A stretch of DNA of 64,000 nt from Microcyclospora pomicola (Eukaryota > Ascomycota > Dothideomycetes > Capnodiales). Numbering within the stretch: the stretch's first letter is position 1; the number at the start of each line of letters is the position of its first letter. Under the pieces are notes generated by a model. It saw only the letters and a program-made list of their open reading frames with translations. It did not search any database and was not told the DNA's origin. Shown in pieces: positions 33,816-46,402 of this stretch. The stretch lies in the NCBI GenBank assembly GCA_002786065.1, contig NHNY01000026.1, positions 62,001 through 126,000 on the forward strand, in the 5' to 3' direction. Both the position numbers and the translations under genes were made by a program.

Positions 33816-36800
33816 TCAAGCGGCAGCTTCTTGTTCGCCTTTGTCCTTGATCTTATCCTGCACCAGTTTGGACCGCTCCGTGATCTTGACCACAAGAGTG
33901 GAAACCGGCTGGGGGTCCATAAGATCGAAGACAGTGACCTCTGTTGGACATCATCACATTAGTATCCGTCAAGAGAGTATTCAAGCGCAACCTGGACGTA
34001 GGACTTACCACTTTTGAGCTCCTTGAAGATCCAATTTCTCACCTCCACCGCAATCAAGGAGTCCACCCCAAAGCTGTTGAGAGGCTTCTGCGTGTTGATG
34101 TCCTCCGGACTGACCATCATCGATCTGGCCAATTTCGTCACCATAGCCTGCTCGATGACGCTGGCCGCTGCTGAGAGCGTGGTACACGCCGCGAGATCGT
34201 CTAGGATCTTGCCTTTGGCGTTTTCATCGTCAGAGGCGCTCGCGTCGGTCTGCCCCTTGCGTCGAAGGATGTCGAATTTACGATCTTCAGCCCTGCAGAT
34301 GTTTGTAAGCTCATGGGCTCTCGTCATCGGAATCATCGTTCACTAACCATCTGAGATTCGGCACATTCAGCACCGCAGGGTTCACACCTGTCACGACCTG
34401 TATTGGCATTGCGTTGCCGGCTGTCGTCGTCTTCTTTATGGCGGACCCAACAAGAATCTGCACTTCCTTCTCGTCCAGACATACCATCTCATAAAGTTTC
34501 ATACGAAGGTCGTCGGTCTTGTGGTTCTCTTCGATGTGGCCTACCCCGAAAATTGCACCAAGATTGATTGAAGTCGCTTCTTGTCCCTGCGACACTCGGT
34601 AATGGGCTAGCATATCTTGGTATGCATTGGCAGCTGCGTAGTTGCCTGCGTCACAGTTAGTGGTGATATCCTCGGTCACATGTCATGCTCTGATTGAATG
34701 TACCTTGTCCGGGATGTCCAATAATTGCTGCAATCGATGAGAGGAGTACGAAAAAGTCCAGGTTGTCGGGCAGAAGTTTGTGAAAGTTCCAGCTTCCATT
34801 GACTTTGGGTGCGAGGCATTCAACCCACTGCTTGTGGTTCATAATCTCGAGTAGGGAATCCTGTCATGACAAGTTGTGTCAGTTCATATGTTCGAGATAA
34901 GTAGATGGTCTTGCTTACCTGCAAGTTCATGGCTGAGTTGATAAACCCTGCCACTGGTGGCATTTGAGCATTCATCTCTGCAATCGCTGCAGATAATGAG
35001 TTATAATTTCCAAGATCCGCCTTGAAAGCTCTTGCATCAGCACCTCTTGCTCTGAGAGCTTCAAGGTACCTCCGAGCCTCTGGTCGGGCGTCGCCAGATC
35101 TGGAGAAAAAAGCAAAATGACGAGCGCCGTCTTGGAACATCATGTCAACAATGGATCGCCCGACGCCACCAAGGCCTCCGCCAATGGCATATGTCACGTC
35201 AGGTTTCAAGACCAATGCGTCGTATCCTTTCGGCACGATAGAGATCTCATCGTCATGATGCGCGGTCAAGACGACTTTGCCGCTGTGTTTACCTTGTTGC
35301 ACCAGACGGAAGGCTTCCTCGAGTTGCGAGTAGGTCATGAGCGAGACTGGGTGGACAGCGCCGATCTGGCCAGCTTCGAGCAGGTCGTAGACCTTCGCCA
35401 ATGCTTCTGCGACTCGGCCTCTGAACGGTCCCACCATCTGGTCGATATGTACGCCCGTGTATGTGACATTGCGCAGGAATGGTGTCATGTCTAGTCCAGC
35501 ATTCATGATGATGTCTCGCTTTCCGACTTCGATGAAGCGACCGAAAGGTGCAATACAATGCCAAGTCTGGCGCAGTGCTTCACCTGATGTGGAGTTGAGG
35601 ATGACATCCACGCCGCGTTGCTTCGTCTGCCTCATGATCCCTACGAAATGTGTCAGTACAGTGAAGGACGGCCAGGAGGACTTGTCCGACATACCTTTCG
35701 CGAAGGTCAGGTCCCGCGAGTTGAATATATGATCCTCATCTATACCATACTGTTCCATGAGCAGGGTTTTCTTGGCGACTGACCCAACAGTGACGAAAAT
35801 CTCCGCGCCAATCATCTTGCAGAGTTGAATCGCAGCTAGAGATGGTTAGCATGTATAGAAGTCCCAAGAGGCCTGGGGCTGATTACCTTGTCCAAGACCG
35901 CCAGCACCAGCGTGTATCAAGATTGATTCGCCCTTCTGGATTCGAGCCACGTCGATGAGGCCAACATACGCGGTGACATAGATGGTGGCACATGATGCTG
36001 CCTCTGCAGCGGAAAGACTTCTTGGAACCCGACGCATCATACTTTCATCCTCAACAACGTAGTTGGAGAAGGAGTCACAAGTGAGTACTACCACTTCGTC
36101 TCCAATGCGGAAGCGTGAAGACTCATGGGTTTCGACAACCACACCCGCACATTCGCAGCCGATACCAAATGCAGGTACCATGCCCATAGCAACCATGACA
36201 TCAACAAAGTTGATGGGTGTGGCCGTGACTTTCACTTTAGCGTGTCCTGCTGGAAGACTTTGAGAAGTCTTTTCAGAGGTAATGAACCTCAGAGTGTCCA
36301 GCATTCCAGGCGTTCCAACGGTCAACGTCAGAATCTCGTTCGACTGGCCAAGCTTTTGCTTGACCACGGCGGGATCATAGGTGTGGTAGTGAATCGCGGC
36401 ATTCATTTCATGATGCGTAAATAGTCTGGGTATCATGATTCGTCCTGACAATTCCGCCAATTCTGGTTCGAAGTCCATGTTTCCTGGCGTGAGGATCGTG
36501 TTGGTCAACACATCCATGATGAGCTGAGTACTTTTCTGAGCATCAAGAGAAGTCTCCGTAGCAATATCAAAGTGGATGACTCGAAGATGCGAAGCCTCAG
36601 CTCGGACAGTTCTGAGCACGCCTGTGGCCAAGCTAGACAGCGGATTTGTGACTGGAGCGAGCTGGGCACCCGAGGTGAGCCACAGCAAACCCTTATTGTT
36701 GAACAACATGCGCTTCCAAGTCTCAAAATGGATTGCGTTGATGTCATTGAGGATAGGCTGGCTCAATTCCATGCAGGCGATGACAAGCTTATTCGCGGTA

Positions 36801-39800
36801 TCTGGAAGCTCGTGCAGAGAAGTGCGTGAGACGGAGTGCCCTTCAGCTTGGAGAAGTCGTTCCAGCTCTACCATCAATGTCAACACGATGCTATCATGCA
36901 CAATAGGCTCGATGATTAAAATGTCGTTGATGACGTGCTGACGTTCCGTGGGCTTCGATGCAGTCCAGAGAGTTGCTTTATTGTCGCCCGAGCTTGCTTC
37001 GCGAGTGAACGTAGTATCAATACCGCTGAAACCAGCGCGAAGCAGGATATCCTCGAGCTGATTTCTGGGTGTGGTATGCATGGGCAGCCACGCGGAAGTA
37101 GGCGTGATACTTTCCGAATCAAAAGAGAGAGATGAAACTGCGCGGACCAAGTCGGCAGCTCCAGAGAGCGTCTCTGTTGTGATCAGAAAGAACTTTCCAC
37201 CCGGCTTGAGCATATTGTAGGCGTGCTCCGACAACACCGATAGGGAGTGCAGGTCAGCGATCGCGTTAGAGCATATAATTGAGTCCATGCTGCACTCCTC
37301 GACAGGAAGACTCGGTTTGTCATCCAGGAAGTCGAACTGAACATAATCGATATTGGCAGGCTCCTTCTTCTGGAACTCTGCAGCCCAAGATGGCTTTGGC
37401 TGAACACCTGACAATATATACTTCTCAAGTCGCACCGGCCTACCTTGGTCGCTCAATCGATCAAGGAAAGCACTTGCGATCAGCGGACTGGGGCTTCCAA
37501 GCTCCAGTACCTTGAAAGAAGGTGATTTGAAGGCTTGAAGATCAGCAAACTCCGTCAGAATTGGCAACAGTCGTTTTGTGCTTTCCAGGTCATTCAACAA
37601 GCTGGGTACAGCGCCTCTCAGGTCTGAGAAGTCCGGCATTGCCGCACCGACTTCTTCCAAAGCTTGCAGTCTCGTCCACAGTGCTTGTAGACTCTGTGCA
37701 AGGATAGAAGTTTCCACAAGCTCTTCCCGGAATGTTGGTACAAGCGACGATACCACCGAACCGTCCTTGATGTAAGCCAAAAGTCTTTCGAGTGCTGGGT
37801 TCAGGTCAGCTGCGAATTTCTGCGCACGAGTCCATCCACGAATTGTGTCGGCAATGCCGTCATTTGTTCGAGCTTGTTCGGTACTCATGACTGGCTGTGG
37901 CGTGCTGATAGCCCGCTCATTCATGTATTCTTGAAGCGCGGCTGTAGACATGAGCTGGACGTCCTCCTTCCAGTGAATCTGCGAGGCAACATGCTTCGCT
38001 TGCGCGACAGAAGGTCTGTTCACGTTCATTATACCTGCAACCTCCTGGCAGTAGAGGTCTTGGATAGTTACCAGCGGTTTTTCGAACTCCCCTGTGGAAA
38101 CGACAATCGTGGACAAGATCTCCCGAGCACCTTGTTGTTTAGTTTTCGCATAGCCCACCAGCTCCGTGCCAGCTGCGGATGGGACATCAAGATCGACGAT
38201 GATGGTACCCATAGCTGTAGGTAACATGGTGGAGTTCAATCCAGACACTCGGAGTGCGGATACGACGAGATGGAAGAAGTTGTCAAAGGTGATCGGGTGG
38301 ATAATTTGCGGGTACTCAAACTCCTTTGGCATAGCTTTTGCAGTATCGGGAATGGTGAAAGTTCCGATAGCTACCATGTCACCCGAGTATGACGACTTCA
38401 TGTTTCTGAAGAGTGGCCCATAGTTGAACCCGCAGGCAGCCATCTGTCCATACACAGAGCTTGGTGAAGATTCGACCGCACATTCATTCTTGAATGTGTT
38501 GTATGTGTCTTGATGATGCTGTGCTTCTCGCGTTAGCTCAGAAAGACCTTCCACTTCACTCACAGCCGTCTTGTAGTGGACTGTAAAGAGACAAGATGAG
38601 TGCTCGTTCCAGGAATCATCGATCACAGATCGTGAATAGATCGTGACCGAGGTCCAAGGAGAGCTCCCAAGGCGTGTAGCATTCTTGTGGGGTCGTAAGC
38701 AGCAGCGAGTCTCGACACCCTTTGTAGGGTCTTGAAACAAGAGTGGGCGTTGGACAATGACGTCTCGTAGTTCGATCCGCTCCGGTGTTCGGTTGTCTGC
38801 TACGTTGAGCAAAGCTGCCTCTAAAGCCATAACGATGAATCCCGCAGCAGGGTAGACAACCATCCCCTGCACGTTGTGATCGACAAGCCATGGACTCTCT
38901 TCGATCCGGAGAGTGTTGCGGTATGTCGGTGTCGATAGATTGTCGTCCTCAAGAGCTCCAAGTAGATCAGTACGGGGGCCTTTGGGCAAGCGTCGCATTC
39001 TGACAAGAGGGCCCTCGTGCCAATAGCGGTTTTTCTCCGTATGCGACCTGGATGTCATTAGTCGACCTATCATAGCTGGCACAGTTCGAGGAATGGGGTG
39101 TCTTACCATGGATATGTAGGGAGATCGTTGATTGGGCCACACGATCGTGGATCATGTTGTACAGGACTGACCTGTGAGATTCTCACCGGGTGTCCTCGCG
39201 TCCAAAGCTTGCCAGCGGCGTCGATAGCCGCACGACTAGCATCCAACCCGCGTTGCAAGACTGTGATGAAAGAAAGCTGGTTTTGCTCCTTTTCCCCAAG
39301 ATCGGCGATTCGCTTCAGTGGGTCTTGAAGAGCGCCATGGGGGCCAATCTCGAGGAACGTGTCCACGCTCAGTTTAGTCCGTCGACGACCACGACTCGTT
39401 GGACTAGCGTGAAGCAGACTCTCCACCGCTGAGGTAAACTTGACGGGATTCAGCATATTATCGACCCAATATCTTGCGTTGAGCGATGCGGAACTGATGG
39501 CACCTCCTGTGACGGAAGAGTACATCGTAACTTTGGTTTCAGCGGTTGGCTTGATATCTTCGATGGAATCGTAGTAGTCTTCGGCGATCACATTCATGGC
39601 TGGCGAATGGTATGCAACCTTGACACGGAGTACGCTGCTGAAGATGTCGTCCTGGGTAAGCTGCGCGCGCAGCTCTGTGATGGAATCTGCGGGCCCTGAA
39701 AGTGTAACACTTCCAGGCGAGTTGACACACGCTACCACGATTGCTGAGTCCTGGAAGCTCGACAAACGCTCGTTGGCTTCCTTTTCGCCAAGACCAACAG

Positions 39801-41973
39801 CTAACATAGCGCCTTTGGTCGTCGGAGACTGATCAAGGAGTTTGGTTGACCACAAACCCCGGTAATATGCTATCTTCCAAGCTTGTTCCTTGGTAAGCGC
39901 TCCGCACGCATAGGCGGCTGCGATTTCACCGCTTGAGTGTCCGACCACAGAAGTCGGTACGATACCCCAAGTAGCCAGTAGATCAACAAGACCTGTCTGG
40001 AGAATTGTGCACAGCGGCTGTGCGTAACGCGGGTCATCAATGCGAGTAGTAGCAAGGTCTCTTTTGAGTTCTTCAAGAACGGACCAGGAGTTGCCGATTG
40101 ATCGAAGATATGTGTCTGCATCTTTGAGATGATCTTCATATACTTTATGAGTCAAAAGCTCGAGGCCCATACGGTATGATTGGGCACCCTGACCAGTAAA
40201 GACAAAAGCAATACCTTTGGTCTTGATCTGCTTCGGGAATTTGGTGACACCCGTCGCTAAAGAAGCCTGGAGTTCTGAGATCGAAGATGCGACAGCAAAA
40301 CTTCTCCAATCAAATTGAGATCGATGATCGGAAAGCGTCTCAGATAGTTGCTGGATACTGGGCAAAATGACTTTGCCATCCTCCTCAGCGAAAGCACTGA
40401 TGCGCTGCTGAAGGAATTCCGCGTACATGGTTGAGATACGTTGCAGCGCTGCTTGCTCCGGGGCTGAGAAGACGAAAAGTCGGGTCGTAGCCGTCTTGTT
40501 CTTTGAGATCGTTGTGTCTTCATCAGAAGAGTCGCTACTACCGATACCAGAATCGGAAGCAGGAGCAGATGGCACTCGTTCTGTTGCGTGATTCCCGTTT
40601 AGCCCGTGGTCTTTCAAGTAAGATGCTGCATCGTCGATAACGACATGAGCATTACTGCCACCGGCACCGAACGAGTTCACACTAGCACGACGAATACCAG
40701 TGGAAGGCCATGTCATGAGCTTCGTAGCGAGTTGCAGTAGCGGATCGTCGAGCTTGAGCTTCGGGTTTGGAGACTCAAAGCCAGCAATTGGGGGAATGAG
40801 ACCTTTCTCTACGCATAGAATAGCCTTGACCAGTCCAGCAAGTCCGGCTGTGCCCTCTAGATGCCCGATGTTGGATTTGACGCTTCCCACAAGAAGGGGG
40901 AAGGTTCTGGTCTCTTTTGAGAGCAGAGTCTGAGCGATTGCATTGAACTCTAGCGGATCACCGATGGGTGTCCCAGTTCCATGCGCTTCGAAGTATCCTG
41001 TGGTTCTCATGTCAAGACCATGAGCCTCGTACGCCGTACGAATCAAAGCGGCTTGTGCCTCAGTTGACGGCATAGTGATACCAGGGGTGCGGCCGTTCTG
41101 ATTAGAGGCGGTCCCACGCACGACCGCGCGAATGCAGTCGCCATCTCGCAATGCTGCCGACACTGGTTTGATCATAAGCACCGAAACGCCCTCGCCCCGC
41201 GCATAACCATTGGCGCGTGCGTCGAAGCTGGCGCAGACTCCATCAGGGCTTAAGAATTGTAGCTGTGTCAAAGCTCGCATGGAGTTCGGCATAAGGATCA
41301 AATTAGCTCCAGCAGCTAGGGCCTGCAAAGTTCATCAGCAGTGGGTCGAGTGTGTTGTGAAAGTACTGACCTGGTCACTCTCTCCACTCCATACAGATTG
41401 ACAAGCAAGATGGAATGCAACCAGACTGGAGCTGCAAACAGTATCGAGCGTCAATGACGGTCCCTTGAGATCAAAAAACCATGAGACACGGTTGCTGAGG
41501 AAGCAACCGGATCCGATGCAGGCGTAGGTAGGGATGTCGGTAATATCTGCAGATGACAAACTATCGTAGTCCTTCAGGAACGATCCGGCAAAACATCCTG
41601 TCTTTGTGCCGCGAATCTTTTCCATCGGAATCCCCGCGCTCTCGAGACATTCATAGGTCGCCTCCAAGAGGTACCGTTGCTGTGGGTCTAGAGCACTGGC
41701 CTCAGCGGGACTGATGCCAAAGAAAGGCGCATCGAAGACTGCCGGGTCCTCCTCTAGGAAGTAACCACCCTTTGCCGAAATGGTACCGGCTCGTTGCGGG
41801 TCTGCATGATAATATGCATCATGGTCGAAACGGCTCTTGGGGATCTTGCTCCACGCCGAGCGGCCGTTCTCCAACAGATCCCAAAGCTTATGGTCTTTGG
41901 ACGCACCGCCCGGAAAGCGGTATGCCATACCGACTATAGCAAGGGGCTCCTGTACAGGAACGGAGGGCTCCAT
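33816..41973 (-). CDS. Highly reducing iterative type I polyketide synthase (KS-AT-DH-MT-ER-KR-ACP)
   Basis: Nine-exon model, minus strand: 41973-41371, 41322-39107, 39047-35887, 35835-35695, 35640-34919, 34860-34704, 34645-34348, 34292-34009, 33940-33816; 2568 residues, all junctions in frame. KS (about 10-435): C180 in DTVCSSSL, H315 in HGTGT, H345 in NIGHLEG. AT: GHSSGE with S664. DH: H997 in HNVQG and D1195 in TFDNFF, the HxxxGxxxxP and Dxxx(Q/H) pattern. MT region about 1330-1640: the SAM loop reads ELGSPSP (1455-1461) in place of E-G-A-G-T-G, so probably inactive. ER: NADPH motif AGAGGLGQ near 1990. KR: GGGLGGVG near 2190 and the catalytic NYAAAN. ACP: phosphopantetheine serine in FGVDSL. 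There is no thioesterase, reductase or condensation domain at the end, so release needs a partner. The start MEPSVPVQEPL is the first ATG before the KS. Confidence 0.95.
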
Positions 41974-42937
41974 GCTGAAAGGTTCTCTGCGGATAAGAGA
42001 GTGTGGATAATAATGGCAGATGTGTCCCAATGAGATGATAGAGGAAATAGACCTGGTCAATAATTGACTGCGACTGGCGATAGCCAAGTTGTCCTTTCAT
42101 CAGTGCTTTTAACGCTCTGAGGAACCTCAGTCCGACGTGTTGTCGATTCATGATCTTTGGTGATGAGGCATGGTGCCGGGCATGGTGTATGGTAATAATG
42201 CCCCATACAGATACCAACACCTACCGAGACACCCACAAAGAGGATCACTGCCGTATCGCGCATTTTTTTCCCCCGAAATGCTTCCTGTGTGTTGGAATGA
42301 AGCCATCCCCCAGGCGGCACGCGAAGTCAACGAGGCTGCGAGGCCAGACATAATGCAAGACAATCATGCCGCAACATGCCGCGCGGGAGACATTGAGGAT
42401 CGTACGCCACTGCCCCTCTGCAACCATGCAGGTGTGCGCTCCACTGTCCGGTGCGGGTGTTGACTGCTAGGTCAGACATCAGATCCATACACACCCCGCG
42501 GAGGTACCTCGAGTGAGACGGGGCGTTTCGGCGCTCATCGCTCATCCGCGGACATGGCAGTCAGTGCAATCCTGCAGGTCGTCCTCATAGAACTTCGGGG
42601 TGGCGTGTCAATAGTTTCCACATGGAGTATTTTGACGTGTCTCAGGATTCGCATGCAGCCGCCTCGTGCGCACCGACAGTAGACGCACGTGCAGGTGCAT
42701 ATGCAGGGTGTGTACCGCATCCACGTTTTGTGCCGTTCGTGCTGTCGGTTCTGCGAAGCGTCAAGGATGATCATACATGACTAAAGGAGGAATCGGAACT
42801 AGGAAATGGGTCTGACACGGCTGGACTCAGGCGGTACATCAGACTCGATATTCGTGGACATTGTGCATCAGACGTGTGTCAAGGAAGAACTACTGTCGCA
42901 TCGTCTGATCGTATAGGTGAAGTCACGATCGTTCACA
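41974..42937. promoter_or_regulatory. Bidirectional PKS / hydrolase promoter region
   Basis: This 964-bp stretch lies between the PKS ATG (minus) and the hydrolase ATG (plus). It has two CCGCGG palindromes at 42496-42501 and 42546-42551, exactly 50 bp apart. These are CCG/CGG triplets of the kind bound by Zn2Cys6 proteins. A GAGGTACCTC palindrome lies at 42501-42510. Shared control of the two genes is inferred from geometry. Confidence 0.5.
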
Positions 42938-43992
42938 ATGAAGATCCTGTGTCTCCACGCGATGGGCACCTCAGGAGAAATCCTTCGAAAACAGTTGGCC
43001 GCAATTCAGCACGCCATCGGCGGAGATCACGACTGGGTCTTTGTCGATGGTCCCTATGAGCACAAACCGCACTCTTGTCAGTGAAGCAGGACTCCCGCCA
43101 CTTGGCAACAGGCTGGCTGACAAAGTCATGAAGCTGTCAAAGATCGTTTCGACGGACCATACTTCTGCTACCACGAGACCTTAAGTGCCCGCGACCAAGC
43201 AGATGCGCATGCTTTTCTGGACGAAGTGATCGAAGAGGATGGTCCTTTCGACGGAGTTCTAGGATTCAGCCGTAAGTGATGGCCATCCCACCGTAGACCC
43301 TCAGCGGAATGGAGAGGTTGCTGATCAAGGTCAATAACGGCGAAGAGGGTGCGTCTCTTGCGACAAGCTATCTCCTGCAACACAGCATCGACCACCCACA
43401 TTCAGCCAGACCATTCGCGTTCGCGATTCTGTTCAATGCGAATCTGGTAGTGTCTCCAGATGAACATTTCTGCAAAGAAGAAATCCTCCAAGAAGCTGCT
43501 CGATCTCAGAAAGCAAATCGCTTCGGCTTGAAAGGTGGCACCAAGTCTGTCTCAAGTATTCTGGACGGCAAGACTTCTCGTCTGCAGAGCATCTCAAAGC
43601 ACAGAGTGCCTGGGAAAAAGTCGGAGGTCACTAACGAAGTGCTTGGCCTTCTTCGATTGTCGCTCGATGCCGCGGAATCCGAGGGCTGGATAGATGGGCG
43701 AACGGCACTCGAAGGCAAATCCGTCGACGAGTTCCCTCGTATCGTGCATCCCATGATGCTCGAAACCCGCATCGACATCCCGACTGTAATCATCACGGGA
43801 AGGCAGGATCCGCTCTTGCTGTGTAGCCTCGTCCAAAAGAGGTTGTGTACCAAGGGACTGAGAAAATTCGTGGTCCACACAGAGGGACATGACGTTCCAC
43901 GAGCTGGGCCAGCTTTAGACTTGGCTGCAGCCAGTTGCAAGTGGGCCATTAACCAGGCACAGATTGCTCTCATGGGAGGCATTGCTCGTTGA
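42938..43992 (+). CDS. LovG/FSH1-type serine hydrolase (307 aa), probable trans-acting PKS release enzyme
   Basis: Three-exon model: 42938-43076, 43134-43271 and 43346-43992. The N-terminus MKILCLHAMGTSGEILRKQL, then WVFVDGP, GPYFCYHE, the nucleophile GFSQGASL (intron inside the Gln codon), the acid in TGRQDPL and the histidine in EGHDVPR make a complete FSH1-family triad. Compared with the 213-residue hydrolase at 32657, it has an insert of about 90 residues between the nucleophile and the acid. LovG and relatives encoded beside reducing PKSs release the acyl chain from the ACP. The divergent promoter with the PKS, which lacks a release domain, makes this the best candidate for that job here. 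Function is inferred, not shown. Both splice acceptors are AAG, which gene finders may miss. Confidence 0.88.
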
Positions 43993-44427
43993 TGAGAGTG
44001 GATGGAGTATCTAGGGATGTTGGATACACACCAGCGTAGACTCTACGTCATAGCTAGCTCTAATAACGTACTCCATGAACTCCAATTCAATCCCTAGCTT
44101 TACACTGCAATTTAGTACGTCATGCAGTCGACTGGCAGTGGACAGTGGCCTTTCGATGGAAGCTTCATGTATTGTTAGTTCATCTCGGGATGTAGTGACG
44201 CTTGTGCAATCAAAATTATCATGCCTGCTGCAGGACCTACTGATGGCGTAGCGAAATGCTTGGCATTGCAGGAACATGGCAAGGCGCAGACAGTGTACAA
44301 GAACAACAGACGTTGACTATCTTAATACGTATACATCGGGCGTACTTACACTCCATAGCATATATTCTCCCAGTGGGATAAGCTGCGCTCGCCCGCGATC
44401 TTTGCCAGGCATATCAGATGGCTATCT
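43993..44427. other. Convergent intergenic region
   Basis: About 435 bp of 3' flanks between the 307-residue hydrolase and the MFS gene. No gene is seen. Confidence 0.5.
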
Positions 44428-46402
44428 CTAGCCATTGACATGAGCAAATGGCTGGTCCTTTTGCGTATCCGTTGGCGTCAGGAGGCCTCGAGAAGAATGA
44501 GATAGACGTCGCATCTCGATGTCTGTGTTAGGCGCCTCAGGTATGATCATCGCGGCCTCCAATTGGTCCTTGCGCTCTTGAATGGTTGGAGGACGTCTCT
44601 GCCACGTGAAGAGGGAGACGACCAAGCTGACAGCCGAGACGTATGTGCAGATCCGTAGCGATGCGTTGAAGCCGAGAGCGAAAGCTTGACGCACCGCAAC
44701 TTGCTGCGTAAGGTCTAATTGGCTGATGTACCCTGTATTACGGTACAGCGTAGAGATCTGCTGAGGTGTCAAAACATCTGCCAGGGCGCTGATGTGATTT
44801 CCAAAGACAGCCGTAGTCATTGCTACGCCCAGGGTACCTCCAACGATCCTAGCTTGAGCCACCAATCCTTGTCCAAGTGCATGATCGTGGAACTCTGCCG
44901 TGAGACTGATGGTCATCGTGGTGCAGCAAAAAGTCAAACCGCAGCCTAGGCCTGCGATGATTTGAGATGCGTAAAGTATGTGTGGGATGTCCAGTGAGAC
45001 GGGAGTGATTGAGTAAAGCCCAGCTCCAATCAAGATGAGACTGTTTCCCACAAGGATGGTGTAGAAGGTGAAATTTTTCTGCATTGAGATCAGCCCGCCG
45101 ATTGCAGCCCCAACGGCGACGGCTATAACTGTGGGTAGGAGATGTATTCCTGTGTGGTTCGCAAGCATCAGATTTTATCGCATACATTCGACTCATGGTA
45201 TCCAATAACTTACCGGATTGCACGGCCGAGAGTACATTGACGATTTGGAAGTAGATTGGGAGTTGGATCACAAGAAGGAGGTTCGTAAAGCCGGTCATGG
45301 TGGTCGTACTTTGGGATAATCAGTCAAGTATCCAACAGTCCTTCGGATCATGACACATACATGATCGCTGACACAAGAACCCGGTCAGTCAAGATCCGCC
45401 ATGGCAGAGTCTCTGCAACATTGGCGAAGCGTTTTCCTCGACTAAGCACGTATGACCACGCCAGTAGAGCCAAGAACGCAACTGCTGCTATAACTAGCAG
45501 GGCAATAATGACAGCAGAGTTCCAAGCATATACTCTAGATCCAGCCTCTTGAATGCTGAAGGTGAAGCAGGTGGTGAAGATTAGCAACAGAGCGGCTCCA
45601 GCGAAGTCTACCTGCGACAAGGTGACAGCTACCAGATGCGATCCACGGGTATTTTCGTCATCCTTGGGCCAAACGAAGTACAGAATGACCATGGTAGGTA
45701 TGGCTATTGGTGGGTTCAGCCAGAAAATCCAGCGCCTGGCCAAAATGTCAGCATTGCATGATTTGGAAAGCATGGTATGATGTCGCGTTACCAAGTTGTA
45801 TAGGTTGTGATGACACCTCCTATGACGGGGCCGATTGAGCCCGCAATAGCTAGCACCACGCCGACGATTGAGCTCGCAAGGGGCAGCAAGCTATCAAGAG
45901 TGAGTACGATATCACAACGACCGTGTCAGAGCGTACTTACTGAATGGGCGACATCTCCGGAAAGCATATGATCGTGATTGAATACATTATAGAGCCGCCC
46001 ACACCTTGCAGTGTTCGGAATGCGATAAGCTGGTTCATGTCTTGCGCAAACCCGCTTCCAAAAGAGAACGCCGTGAAGATTGCCGTCCCGACGAGCACCA
46101 CCATTCTTCGTCCATAGACATCAGCCAGACGCGATGCGAGCACAGCAAATCCCAAGTATGTCAGGGTGTAGCCGAGTACGATCCAGATCGAGTTCTGAAA
46201 ATCATTGAATTCCTCGCCTAGTTGCTAAGGTTAGTGGTGATCGTTCAGCTTCGATAGGTTGTAGCTGGAGCTCACTAATAGTAACGAGTGCTGTTGCAAC
46301 AATGGTCTCATCCATCAACGACAACAGCAAGAATATGGACAAACACGAGAAAATGACGACGAGTCGCCATCCTCCGATTGCTTGAGGCGGAGGATTTGCC
46401 AT
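44428..46402 (-). CDS. MFS transporter, drug:H+ antiporter type (14 membrane helices expected)
   Basis: Six-exon model on the minus strand: 46402-46276, 46217-45941, 45890-45792, 45735-45361, 45308-45214 and 45149-44428; 564 residues. Motifs: the N-terminal helix ending MDETIVATALVTI (the D-x-T-I-V motif typical of DHA2/DHA14 transporters), ASRLADVYGRR (motif A) and the antiporter motif C AIAGSIGPVIGG, followed by RWIFWLN. Such proteins export toxins and metabolites across the plasma membrane; its place in the cluster suggests product export and self-protection. The intron-4 acceptor is AAG before TACG and is the least certain junction. The C-terminal tail is hydrophilic with a possible phosphorylation segment (SHSSRGLLTPT). 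Confidence 0.93.
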
